NCBI GenBank assembly: GCA_005503055.1
Contig: SCOX01000003.1
Span: 62,001 to 126,000, forward strand
Direction: 5' to 3'
Origin: Lysobacteraceae bacterium P
GTDB taxonomy: Bacteria > Pseudomonadota > Gammaproteobacteria > Xanthomonadales > Xanthomonadaceae
DNA length: 64,000 nt
Part shown: positions 1-7,188 of the stretch, one piece after another
Layout: each line of letters starts with the position of its first letter
How positions within the stretch are numbered: the stretch's first letter is position 1
Notes under the pieces: model-generated
What the model was told of the DNA's origin: nothing
Seen by the model: the letters and a program-made list of their open reading frames with translations, nothing else
The model's database searches: none
Position numbers and translations under genes: made by a program

Positions 1-214
1 ACTCGAACACACTGATCGCCGCGCCGCCGTCGCCCGGGTTGCGGTCGACGATGGCGGGCATCTTGTTGTTGGGGGAGATCGTCAGGTAGTCCGGCTTGAA
101 CTGGTCGCCGGCGCCGATGTCCACCGGGTGGATGGCGTAATCCAGGCCCGCTTCCTCGAGGAAGATCGTGATCTTGTGGCCGTTGGGCGTGGGCCAATAG
201 TGCAGGTCGATCAT
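1..214 (-). CDS. Glutathione S-transferase, YfcG/YghU-like (partial, 3' end outside window)
   Basis: Only the first 71 codons are present, and the gene runs off the left edge. The protein begins MIDLHYWPTPNGHKI and continues with an FLEEAGLDY helix and the segment ISPNNKMPAIVDRNPGDGG. This is the thioredoxin-like N-terminal domain of the Nu-class GST family that includes E. coli YfcG and YghU, whose members act as glutathione-dependent disulfide reductases in the cytoplasm. The N-P-N-N-K-M-P-A-I stretch contains the cis-proline that contacts glutathione. The ATG is preceded by GGAG five bases upstream. The start faces the 42-bp repeat array. Family assignment is firm; substrate is unknown. 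Confidence 0.9.
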   Translation of the reverse strand, partial: MIDLHYWPTPNGHKITIFLEEAGLDYAIHPVDIGAGDQFKPDYLTISPNNKMPAIVDRNPGDGGAAISVFE

Positions 215-300
215 GGCGACTCCGGCGGGGGCAGGGTCGCTCAGTGTAAGGGCTGGTGCGGTTTGCCCAATCGGGCCGGTGGCCGTCGAAACGACGTCCT

Positions 301-880
301 GGTCCCGAAGCCCGGAGCGCCGGGCGAAAAGCTCCGAACGCCAGGCAAGGAGCTCGGACCGCCGGGCAAAAAGCACCGCACGCCAGGCTCGGAGCCCGGA
401 GCGCCGAGCAAAAAAGCTCTACACGCCAGGCCCGGAGCCCGGAGCGCCAGGCAAAAAGCTCCGCACGCCAGGCCCGGAGCCCGGAGCGCCAGGCAAAAAG
501 CTCCACACGCCGAGTTCGGAGCCCGGAGCGCCGGGCAAAAAGCGCCGCACACCGAGCTCGGAGCCCGGAGCGCCGGGCAAAAAGCACCGCGCGCCAGGCT
601 CGCAACTCGGAGCGCCGGGCAAAACGCTCCACACGCCAGGTCCGGGGCTCGGAGCGTCGAGCAAAAAGCGCCACACGCCGAGTTCGGAGCCCGGAGCGCC
701 GGGCAAAAAACGCCGCACGCCGAGCCCGGAGCCCGGAGCGCCGGGCAAAAAACGCCGCACGCCAGGCTCGCAACCCGGAGCGCCGAGCAAAAAGCGCCAC
801 ACGCTGAGTTCGGAGCCCGGAGCGCCGGGCAAACAACATCGCCCGCCGAGCCCGCAGCCCGCAGCCCGGACGACCGGGCG
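301..880. repeat. 42-bp tandem repeat array, about 13 units
   Basis: A conserved core, GCCCGGAGCGCCGGGCAAAA, recurs at about 310, 352 (degenerate), 394, 437, 479, 521, 563, 605, 647, 689, 731, 773 and 815. The spacing is exactly 42 bp except for one 43-bp unit (394 to 437), where a run of five A becomes six. A degenerate copy with a small insertion follows at about 857-880. Each core is a dyad (GCCCG, six-base spacer, CGGGC). The remaining 18-20 bp alternate between a GCCGAGTTCGGA-like and a GCCAGGCTCG-like version. Because 42 is a multiple of three, long frames stay open on both strands, but the 43-bp unit breaks the peptide repeat, so I treat this as a non-coding minisatellite. Confidence 0.93.
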
Positions 881-990
881 CGAAGCCCGAACCGCAACGC
901 AAAAGGAAAGTGGCGCCGGATTCACCCCGGATTGGCGGGGGCCGGAGGGGCCGTTACCCTAGCCCACCGTTTCCGCAGGCCCGCCCCCGC

Positions 991-1548
991 ATGTCCGACC
1001 AGCGCAACGCTTCGCTCAATCCCCTGCCCGCCCTGATCTTCTCCTCGCGCTGGCTGCAGTTGCCGCTGTACCTGGGCCTGATCGTCGCGCAGGGCGTGTA
1101 CGTGGTGCTGTTCGTCAAGGAACTGTGGCACCTGATGCTGCACGCCACGGAGTGGACCGAGCAGCAGATCATGCTGATGGTGCTCGGCCTGATCGACGTG
1201 GTGATGATCTCCAACCTGCTGGTGATGGTGATCGTCGGCGGCTACGAGACCTTCGTCTCGCGCCTGCGTCTGGAAGGCCATCCGGACCAGCCCGAGTGGC
1301 TGAGCCACGTCAACGCCAGCGTGCTCAAGGTCAAGCTGGCGATGGCGATCATCGGCATTTCCTCGATCCACCTGCTCAAGACCTTCATCGCCATCGGCAA
1401 CCTCGGCGCCGCGGGTAGCACCTACACCGCCGAGGGCGTGATGTGGCAGACCATCATCCATTGCGTCTTCATCCTCTCGGCGATCGGCATCGCCTACACC
1501 GACCGCCTGATGGCGCTGGCCTCGGCAAAGCCGCACAAGGCGCACTGA
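991..1548 (+). CDS. UPF0114 (YqhA-like) inner-membrane protein
   Basis: This 185-residue protein belongs to the UPF0114/YqhA family of small integral membrane proteins of unknown function. Hydrophobic segments lie at about residues 22-45, 58-82, 115-138 and 150-172. The family-typical stretch LLVMVIVGGYETFVSRL lies between the second and third segments, and a basic tail (KPHKAH) ends the protein. The ATG at 991 gives the usual family start (MSDQRN); upstream in-frame codons would run into the repeat array. No strong ribosome binding site is visible. A possible -10 box (TACCCT) sits about 30 bases upstream. It stands alone, with a minus-strand gene ending just behind it. Confidence 0.87.
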   Translation: MSDQRNASLNPLPALIFSSRWLQLPLYLGLIVAQGVYVVLFVKELWHLMLHATEWTEQQIMLMVLGLIDVVMISNLLVMVIVGGYETFVSRLRLEGHPDQPEWLSHVNASVLKVKLAMAIIGISSIHLLKTFIAIGNLGAAGSTYTAEGVMWQTIIHCVFILSAIGIAYTDRLMALASAKPHKAH

Positions 1549-1554
1549 GCCGCG

Positions 1555-2526
1555 TCAGGGCGCGCCCGGCCGCGAGGCGTCGCCTGCCATGATCGACCGA
1601 CGCAGCGCGGCCCCCGGTGCGGCGTCGCCGAAGGCCAGCGTGCCGTCGCGCTGCATGATCGACAGTTCGCGCCAGGTCGCATCCAGCGACGGGAACCGGC
1701 GCGAATCGAGGTAGCGCGCATAACCCGACGAAAACACGGTCGTGCCGGACAGGCGATCCAGTTCGGCGATGAACGCCGACGGCTCCACCTGGCCGGTGCC
1801 GCTCAGGCAGCATTGCGAGTACTGCGACAGGACGCGATCGAGGCTGCTGCGATGGTCGCGACGCAGCGCCACATCGGCCTGCAGCCAGAACGCCGCGCCG
1901 GCCCAATAGACGCGCATGGTGCCTTCATGTTCCCGGCTGAGCTCGACCAGCGGCCGCCCGCTGGATTCGCGCTGGCCGCGTCCGAATCCGGCGTCGAGCA
2001 GACGCCACGCCTGCTCCGGCGTGAGCAGGCCCGCGCGGGCGCGGAGCACGTTCTGGTAGTAGCTCGCCAGGCCTTCGGAAAGCCAGCGGCCGTCGCGGCC
2101 CATGTACGGGTGGAACAGGTGCGAAAGCTCGTGGATCGCGGTCCAGTCCGCGCGCAGCTCCGGCACGGTCGCGTCGCCGCGCACGAACAGCAACACCGCC
2201 GCATCGCCGCGGCGCAGGGTCTGGCCCCACGGCACCGGGCTTTCATCGTCGCGGTCGACCTGCTCGATCTGCACGCGCGCGCGGGGCAGCGGGTAGCGCC
2301 CGAACGCGGTCAGTTGCGCCTGCGCGACCTCCGCCAACCAGTCCTGCAACTGCGCGCGGCGGCGCGCGTCGTCCACGTCGACCACGCTCACGCGCAGCTC
2401 GGTGTCGCCGGCGCGCAGTACGCGCTGCCGGTCCGGAGCGGCCGTCTCCTGTGCCGCGGACGCGACCGTCATGGCGGCGATCAACAGCCCCAGGCCGACA
2501 CGCAGCGGCATGGCAATCGAATGCAT
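1555..2526 (-). CDS. Secreted gluzincin-type metallopeptidase-like protein (HExxH)
   Basis: This 323-residue protein has an N-terminal signal peptide (residues 1-26, ending ASAAQ). A zinc-peptidase motif HELSH lies at residues 132-136, followed by WLSEGLASYY with a third ligand glutamate at about 151. This HExxH-18-E arrangement is typical of the gluzincins (M1/M61-like). The C-terminal part (about residues 160-320) resembles the helical region of such peptidases, with two adjacent cysteines in SQCCLSGTG. The start is the ATG with GGAGGT four bases upstream; an earlier in-frame ATG at 2550 would put charged residues before the signal peptide. It probably acts in the periplasm or is secreted. 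The exact peptidase family and substrate cannot be told from sequence alone. Confidence 0.75.
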   Translation of the reverse strand: MHSIAMPLRVGLGLLIAAMTVASAAQETAAPDRQRVLRAGDTELRVSVVDVDDARRRAQLQDWLAEVAQAQLTAFGRYPLPRARVQIEQVDRDDESPVPWGQTLRRGDAAVLLFVRGDATVPELRADWTAIHELSHLFHPYMGRDGRWLSEGLASYYQNVLRARAGLLTPEQAWRLLDAGFGRGQRESSGRPLVELSREHEGTMRVYWAGAAFWLQADVALRRDHRSSLDRVLSQYSQCCLSGTGQVEPSAFIAELDRLSGTTVFSSGYARYLDSRRFPSLDATWRELSIMQRDGTLAFGDAAPGAALRRSIMAGDASRPGAP

Positions 2527-2585
2527 CGTGACCTCCGGACCTTCACGCAACGCCCGCGCGACGCGGGCCCTGAGACCGCCGCCGC

Positions 2586-2591
2586 TACAAT
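2586..2591 (+). promoter_or_regulatory. -10 box of uvrD, leaderless configuration
   Basis: TACAAT lies six bases before the uvrD ATG. This distance would put the transcription start on or next to the A of the start codon. No Shine-Dalgarno sequence is present and no convincing -35 is seen. The same layout recurs at polA, priA, tsaC, pcm and rpoH in this window. Confidence 0.6.
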
Positions 2592-2597
2592 ACCCGC

Positions 2598-4793
2598 ATG
2601 GATGTCTCCCACCTGCTCGACGCGCTCAATCCAGCGCAGCGCGAGGCCGTCAGCGCACCGCCCGGCCACTACCTCGTCCTCGCCGGCGCCGGCTCCGGCA
2701 AGACGCGCGTGCTCACCCACCGCATCGCCTGGCTGAACGAAGTCCACGGCGTGCCGACCCACGGCATCCTCGCGGTGACCTTCACCAACAAGGCCGCGGG
2801 CGAGATGCGCGCGCGCGTGGACGGCCAGCTGCGCAATGGCGCGCGCGGCATGTGGATCGGCACCTTCCACGGTCTCGCGCACCGGCTGCTGCGCCTGCAC
2901 TGGCAGGAAGCCAAGCTGCCGGAAGGTTTCCAGGTGCTCGATTCCGACGACCAGCTGCGCCTGGTCAAGCGCGTCGTGCAGGCACTGGAGCTGGACGAGG
3001 CGCGGTTTCCGCCGCGCCAGATCGCGTGGTGGATCAACGCGCAGAAGGACGAGGGCCGTCGCCCGCAGAACCTGCAACCGGCCAGCGGCGACGTCTGGTC
3101 GGAGGTCATGCACAAGGCCTACGAGGCCTACCAGGAACGCTGCGAACGCGCCGGCCTGGTGGATTTCGCCGAACTGCTGCTGCGCGCGCACGAGCTGCTG
3201 CGCGACAACGCGGCGCTGCTGGCGCATTACCGCCATCGCTTCCGCGAGATCCTGGTCGACGAGTTCCAGGACACCAACGCAATCCAGTACGCCTTCGTGC
3301 GCGTGCTGGCCGGCGATTCGGGCCACGTGTTCGTCGTCGGCGACGACGACCAGTCGATCTACGGCTGGCGCGGCGCCCAGGTCGAGAACATGCAGCGATT
3401 CCTCAAGGATTTCGGATCCCACGGCGGCGACGGCACGCGCACGATCCGCCTGGAACAGAACTACCGCTCCAGCGCGAACATCCTCGAGGCCGCCAATGCG
3501 GTGATCGCGCACAACCCCGACCGCCTGGGCAAGAACCTGTGGACCGACAGCGGCAGCGGTGAGCCGATCGACCTGTACGCGGCGTACAACGAGATGGACG
3601 AGTCGCGCTTCGTCGTCGAGCGCCTGCGCCAGTGGGTGCGTGACGGCGGCAGCTACGGCGAGGTCGCGGTGCTCTATCGCAGCAACGCGCAGTCGCGGGC
3701 CTTCGAAGAATCGCTGCTCGCCGAGCAGGTGCCGTACCGCGTGTACGGCGGCCAGCGCTTCTTCGAGCGCGCCGAAATCAAGGACACGCTGGCGTATCTG
3801 CGCCTGATCGCCTCGCGCCTGGACGATGCCGCCTTCGAGCGCGCCGTGAACACCCCCACGCGCGGCATCGGCGAGCGCACGCTCGACGAAGTCCGCCGAC
3901 GTGCGCGCACCGACGCCATCGCGCTGTGGGACGCGGCGCGCCGCATCGTCACGGAGAACGGCCTGGCGGCACGCGCGCGCAACGCCGTGGCGGGCTTCCT
4001 GGCGCTGATCGACGATGTCGACAACGAAGTGGCGACGATGACGCTGCCGGAGAAGATCGACCACGTGCTGATCCGCTCCGGCCTGCGCGAGCACTACTTC
4101 AACGAATCGCGCGGCCAGCTCGATTCGCGCGTGGACAACCTCGACGAACTGGTATCCGTCGCCTCGCGCTTCACCCGCAACGACGAGGAAGACGCGCAGG
4201 CGATGCCGGAGCTGGTCGCGTTCCTCAGCTACGCCGCGCTGGAAGCGGGCGAGGGCCAGGCGCAGGCCGGCGTGGAAGGCGTGCAGCTGATGACGCTGCA
4301 CAGCGCCAAGGGACTGGAATTCCCGCTGGTGTTCCTGGCCGGCATGGAGGAGGGCGTGTTCCCGAGCGGACGTTCGACCGAGGAGTCGGGCCGGTTGGAG
4401 GAAGAGCGCCGCCTGGCCTACGTCGGCATCACCCGCGCACGCCAGAAGCTCGTGCTCAGCTATGCCGAATCGCGCCGCATCCACGGTGCCGACATGTACG
4501 GCGTGCCGTCGCGCTTCCTGCGCGAGATTCCGGCCGCGCTGCTGAACGAAGTGCGGCCCAAGGTGCAGGTGTCGCGCCCGTACAGCGGCGGCGTGCAGCG
4601 GCGCGACATGGGGCATGCGGCGATCGAGCAACCCGCGGTGCGGCTGGGTTCGATGGTGCGTCATCCCTCGTTCGGCCTGGGCACCGTGACCGATTACGAA
4701 GGCAGCGGGGCGCACGCGCGCGTGCAGGTCAACTTCGACGATGCCGGCAGCAAGTGGCTGGTGCTGGCGTACGCGAACCTGCAGCCGGCCTGA
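2598..4793 (+). CDS. uvrD: DNA helicase II (UvrD)
   Basis: This 731-residue superfamily 1A 3'-5' DNA helicase acts in nucleotide excision and mismatch repair. Helicase motifs appear in order: Walker A AGAGSGKT (about residues 30-37), motif Ia AVTFTNKAAGEM, Walker B DEFQDTN, motif III GDDDQSIYGWRGA, motif IV EQNYRSS, motif V MTLHSAKGLEF and motif VI AYVGITRAR. The C-terminus keeps the UvrD-type tail RLGSMVRHPSFGLG with a predicted Tudor-like fold, which contacts RNA polymerase in E. coli. Length matches E. coli UvrD (720). The ATG follows directly on a -10-like box, consistent with a leaderless message. It is transcribed away from the upstream secreted peptidase gene. Confidence 0.97.
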   Translation: MDVSHLLDALNPAQREAVSAPPGHYLVLAGAGSGKTRVLTHRIAWLNEVHGVPTHGILAVTFTNKAAGEMRARVDGQLRNGARGMWIGTFHGLAHRLLRLHWQEAKLPEGFQVLDSDDQLRLVKRVVQALELDEARFPPRQIAWWINAQKDEGRRPQNLQPASGDVWSEVMHKAYEAYQERCERAGLVDFAELLLRAHELLRDNAALLAHYRHRFREILVDEFQDTNAIQYAFVRVLAGDSGHVFVVGDDDQSIYGWRGAQVENMQRFLKDFGSHGGDGTRTIRLEQNYRSSANILEAANAVIAHNPDRLGKNLWTDSGSGEPIDLYAAYNEMDESRFVVERLRQWVRDGGSYGEVAVLYRSNAQSRAFEESLLAEQVPYRVYGGQRFFERAEIKDTLAYLRLIASRLDDAAFERAVNTPTRGIGERTLDEVRRRARTDAIALWDAARRIVTENGLAARARNAVAGFLALIDDVDNEVATMTLPEKIDHVLIRSGLREHYFNESRGQLDSRVDNLDELVSVASRFTRNDEEDAQAMPELVAFLSYAALEAGEGQAQAGVEGVQLMTLHSAKGLEFPLVFLAGMEEGVFPSGRSTEESGRLEEERRLAYVGITRARQKLVLSYAESRRIHGADMYGVPSRFLREIPAALLNEVRPKVQVSRPYSGGVQRRDMGHAAIEQPAVRLGSMVRHPSFGLGTVTDYEGSGAHARVQVNFDDAGSKWLVLAYANLQPA

Positions 4794-4835
4794 GCCGGTC
4801 GCGCCGCCCCGTCCTTGGCGGAGAGGCTTCAGGCG

Positions 4836-5078
4836 CTACGAGCGCAGCTTCGGCGACTCGTCGATCGAGCCGTCCGGCAGCAGCGCGACGCAGCGCTTGC
4901 GCTCGCGGTCGAACATCACCGGAAGCGGGTCCTGGAACAGCGGGCGGCGCACGAATTCCAGCGTCCACTGGAAGTGTTCCAGCTCCTCGAGCGTGCGGCG
5001 CTGCGCGTCGGTGAGACCCAGGCGCAGCGCGGCGGCGTCGAGCGATTGCGCGATCTTGCGTCTTTCTTTGCCGGACAC
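4836..5078 (-). CDS. Small conserved hypothetical protein
   Basis: This 80-residue, charged, probably soluble protein starts at GTG. A good GGAGGG ribosome binding site sits nine bases upstream. The N-terminal half is predicted helical (SGKERRKIAQSLDAAALRLGL) and the C-terminal half carries a short segment rich in hydrophobic residues (PLFQDPLPVMFDRERKRCVALL). I do not recognise a family. Support for it being real comes from the ribosome binding site, a G/C-rich third codon position and a position between two gene ends with no overlap. It lies convergent to uvrD. Confidence 0.6.
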   Translation of the reverse strand: MSGKERRKIAQSLDAAALRLGLTDAQRRTLEELEHFQWTLEFVRRPLFQDPLPVMFDRERKRCVALLPDGSIDESPKLRS

Positions 5079-5199
5079 TCCGCTGATCCCTCCGTTGCGC
5101 CGAGTGCGGGCGGCGCGGCGTTGTTAACGGCGACCGACGACGGAACTTGAGCGGCCCGCGCCGGATGCCGCATCGACGTGGCGAGACTATGGCCCACGT

Positions 5200-5940
5200 C
5201 TACAGCGCATCGTGAAACACGATCCCCAAAGTGTGACGTCGTCCTGAACGTATCCGGCTGACGCCGTGACGCAGGTTCACGCGATACACACCGCGCGTGC
5301 CTGCGACAGGCCGATGGTGCACGGCGAAGACGACGGCATCGCCGCGCCGCAACGGGACGACGTCGGCGCGCGACTGCATGCGCGGTCGTTGCTCGGTGAG
5401 GACGAACTCGCCGCCATCGAACTCCATGCCCGGCTGCGACAGCAGTACCGCCATCTGCAACGGAAAGACGTGTTCGCCGTACAGATCCTGGTGCAGGCAG
5501 TTGTAGTCGCCCGCGTCGTAGCGCAGCAGCAGCGGCGTCGGGCGCGATTGCCCGGCTTCGTGGCAGCGGCGCAGGAAATCGGCATGCGCCTGCGGATAGC
5601 GTGTCTCGATCCCCATCGCCGCGTTCCAGCGGTTGGCCACGGGCTCCAGATGCGGATAGACCGCCGCGCGCAGCAGGGCGACCGTCGCCGGAAGGGGATA
5701 GGCGAAGTAGCGGTACTCGCCGCTGCCGAAGCCGTGGCGTGCCATCACCACGCGGCTGCGAAAGCCGTCCGGGCGGTCGTAGAGCGCAGCGACCGCGGCG
5801 CATTCGAGGTCGTCCAGAAGGCCCGGCAGCACGGCGTGGCCGCAGGCGTCGAGCGAGGCGGCCACGCCGTTCCAGTCCTGCCAGCCGATGCGCTCGGCCA
5901 AGGCCCGGGCGTCGTGACGCAGGCGCAATGCGGCGCTCAC
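5200..5940 (-). CDS. 2OG-Fe(II) oxygenase, coupled to the Ada-type methyltransferase
   Basis: This 246-residue iron/2-oxoglutarate dioxygenase has a double-stranded beta-helix core. The iron ligands are visible as H150-x-D152 (CLHQDLYGEH) and the distal H225 (VNLRHGVSRI), with Arg234 of RSGRRHT placed to bind 2-oxoglutarate. The start is the GTG that overlaps the TGA of the upstream methyltransferase gene (GTGA), so the two are translationally coupled. Reading further upstream in this frame only gives the shadow of that gene. The context suggests a DNA or RNA dealkylation role comparable to AlkB, but the sequence is closer to prolyl-hydroxylase-like or uncharacterised 2OG oxygenases than to classical AlkB. 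The substrate is inferred only from the neighbour. Confidence 0.85.
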   Translation of the reverse strand: MSAALRLRHDARALAERIGWQDWNGVAASLDACGHAVLPGLLDDLECAAVAALYDRPDGFRSRVVMARHGFGSGEYRYFAYPLPATVALLRAAVYPHLEPVANRWNAAMGIETRYPQAHADFLRRCHEAGQSRPTPLLLRYDAGDYNCLHQDLYGEHVFPLQMAVLLSQPGMEFDGGEFVLTEQRPRMQSRADVVPLRRGDAVVFAVHHRPVAGTRGVYRVNLRHGVSRIRSGRRHTLGIVFHDAL

Positions 5941-6701
5941 GTGCGGGCCTCGCGCTGCAACAGCGCGCGTTTTCGCGCCACGCCCCAGCGATAGCCCGAA
6001 AGCGCGCCGTTCGCCTCGATCACCCGATGGCACGGCACCACGACCGCGAGCGGATTGGCCGCGCAGGCGGCCGCGATCGCGCGCGCCGAGCCCGGCACGC
6101 CGAGACGGCGCGCGAGTTCGCCGTAGCTCACCGTCGTGCCCGATGGAATCCGCCGCAGTGCCTGCCACACGCTGTTCTGGAATGGCGTGCCCTGAAGGTC
6201 CAGCGGACGCGCCAGGTTGAGGTGCGGCGCTTCGATGCAGTCGACCACCGCATCCAGCGATGCCTGCACGCCGTCGGCATCCACGGCGAGCGCCGTGCCG
6301 TCCAGGCGCGACTGCAGGTCCTGCACCAGCCGGCCGGCGTCGTCGCCGAACAGCACCGCGCGCACGCCGGCATCGCTTTCGGCCACCAGGACCAGCCCGA
6401 GCGAACTCTCGCCGATGGCGAAACGTACGGTCTGCGTGGTGGTGGCATCGTCGCGCGGATGGCAGCGGCGGCACGCGCGGAAACCGGCGCGTTCGGCCTC
6501 GCCGGGCGTGGCGTGGAAGCGCACGTTCTGCAGGCGCGGCCTGCGCGCGGCGCACGACGGCCGGCAATACACGCCGGTGGTTTTCACCGAGTACACGAAG
6601 CGCCCGTCTGCGGCGCGATCCCGCGCGCACAGCGCCGCCCAGCGCGGATCGCCCTCGATGTCGAAGCGCTGGATATCGAAATGCGGCTGTTGCAGGTTCA
6701 T
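5937..6701 (-). CDS. Ada-like protein: N-Ada zinc domain fused to O6-methylguanine-DNA methyltransferase, no AraC domain
   Basis: This 254-residue protein has two parts. Residues 8-82 form the N-Ada domain with zinc cysteines C46, C50, C77 and C80 (VYCRPSC and FRACRRC), which in E. coli Ada accepts methyl groups from DNA phosphotriesters. Residues 90-254 form the Ogt-type methyltransferase with the PCHRVI active site (C224). The AraC-type helix-turn-helix domain of about 80-90 residues that lies between these in classical Ada (354 residues) is missing; the two domains are joined directly. The protein should repair alkylated DNA but is unlikely to act as the classical Ada activator unless N-Ada alone binds DNA. 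The ATG at 6701 has GGGAGA upstream; a longer start at 6773 lacks one. Confidence 0.88.
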   Translation of the reverse strand: MNLQQPHFDIQRFDIEGDPRWAALCARDRAADGRFVYSVKTTGVYCRPSCAARRPRLQNVRFHATPGEAERAGFRACRRCHPRDDATTTQTVRFAIGESSLGLVLVAESDAGVRAVLFGDDAGRLVQDLQSRLDGTALAVDADGVQASLDAVVDCIEAPHLNLARPLDLQGTPFQNSVWQALRRIPSGTTVSYGELARRLGVPGSARAIAAACAANPLAVVVPCHRVIEANGALSGYRWGVARKRALLQREART

Positions 6702-6789
6702 CGCGTTCTCCCGTGGAAGCAACGCGATCGACTCTAGGCATGCAAGCGCACGTCCGATATCCGGATCGTGCACCGCCCGATGCGGGCGC

Positions 6790-7080
6790 TTACCAGGTCA
6801 GCAGCTTGTATTGCACCGGCGAAATCGGCCCCTCGCCCTTGCTGCTGTCGAGGATGCCGTCGGCGTTGTTGTCGACCAGGTAGTACGTCGGTCCGCGCGC
6901 CGGCGTGATCTTGACCACGCGCAACTGCCCGGCAACGTAGTACTCGTCGATGGTGTCGCCGCCGCTGACCGTGCGCGAACGCACTTCCGGATTCTGCAGG
7001 CCGGCGGTCGGGTCGTCGCTCATCGTCGCGCAGCCGATCAGGGACAGCGGAAGCAGCAGGGCGATAAGAACGGTGCGCAT
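6790..7080 (-). CDS. DUF2782 family lipoprotein
   Basis: This 96-residue protein has a lipoprotein signal peptide (MRTVLIALLLPLSLIGC, lipid on Cys17). The mature part contains VSGGDTIDEYYVAGQLRVVKI and YYLVDNNADG, which fits the DUF2782 family. The gene usually sits next to polA in Xanthomonadaceae and pseudomonads, as here, where it is divergent from polA. AGGAG lies upstream of the ATG. Function is unknown. The acidic N-A-D-G-I-L-D loop might bind a cation. Confidence 0.82.
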   Translation of the reverse strand: MRTVLIALLLPLSLIGCATMSDDPTAGLQNPEVRSRTVSGGDTIDEYYVAGQLRVVKITPARGPTYYLVDNNADGILDSSKGEGPISPVQYKLLTW

Positions 7081-7176
7081 GGCGGACTCCTGGCCGGGGA
7101 TGGGCGGGGGCGGGGCATGCAGAGGATACGCGCTGGCAGCGCTCGCGGGAGTGACGGCCGCGGGGGAACCGGAGCG

Positions 7177-7182
7177 TAGAAT
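7177..7182 (+). promoter_or_regulatory. -10 box of polA, leaderless configuration
   Basis: TAGAAT lies six bases before the polA ATG, with no Shine-Dalgarno sequence between. The predicted transcription start falls on the start codon. Confidence 0.6.
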
Positions 7183-7188
7183 CGCGCC

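Noticed and set aside
301-880. CRISPR array
   Set aside because: The period is a constant 42 bp, the spacer-like halves are themselves repeated in two versions, and no cas genes are near.
128-1036. Long plus-strand reading frames through the 42-bp repeats with 14-residue peptide repeats
   Set aside because: The frames are open only because 42 is a multiple of three. One 43-bp unit shifts the frame, all three frames and the opposite strand look equally open, and one of them runs into the UPF0114 gene.
2481-4715. 744-residue minus-strand frame opposite uvrD
   Set aside because: Antisense shadow of a GC-rich gene; its His/Gln/Arg/Val-rich composition is typical of such shadows and no domain is recognisable. 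The same applies to long frames opposite polA (8713-10101), the ankyrin gene (19864-22836) and topA (60068-63178).
5941-6741. Upstream extension of the 2OG oxygenase reading frame
   Set aside because: This stretch is the shadow of the Ada-like gene in another frame; the GTG at 5940 overlapping the stop is the proper start.
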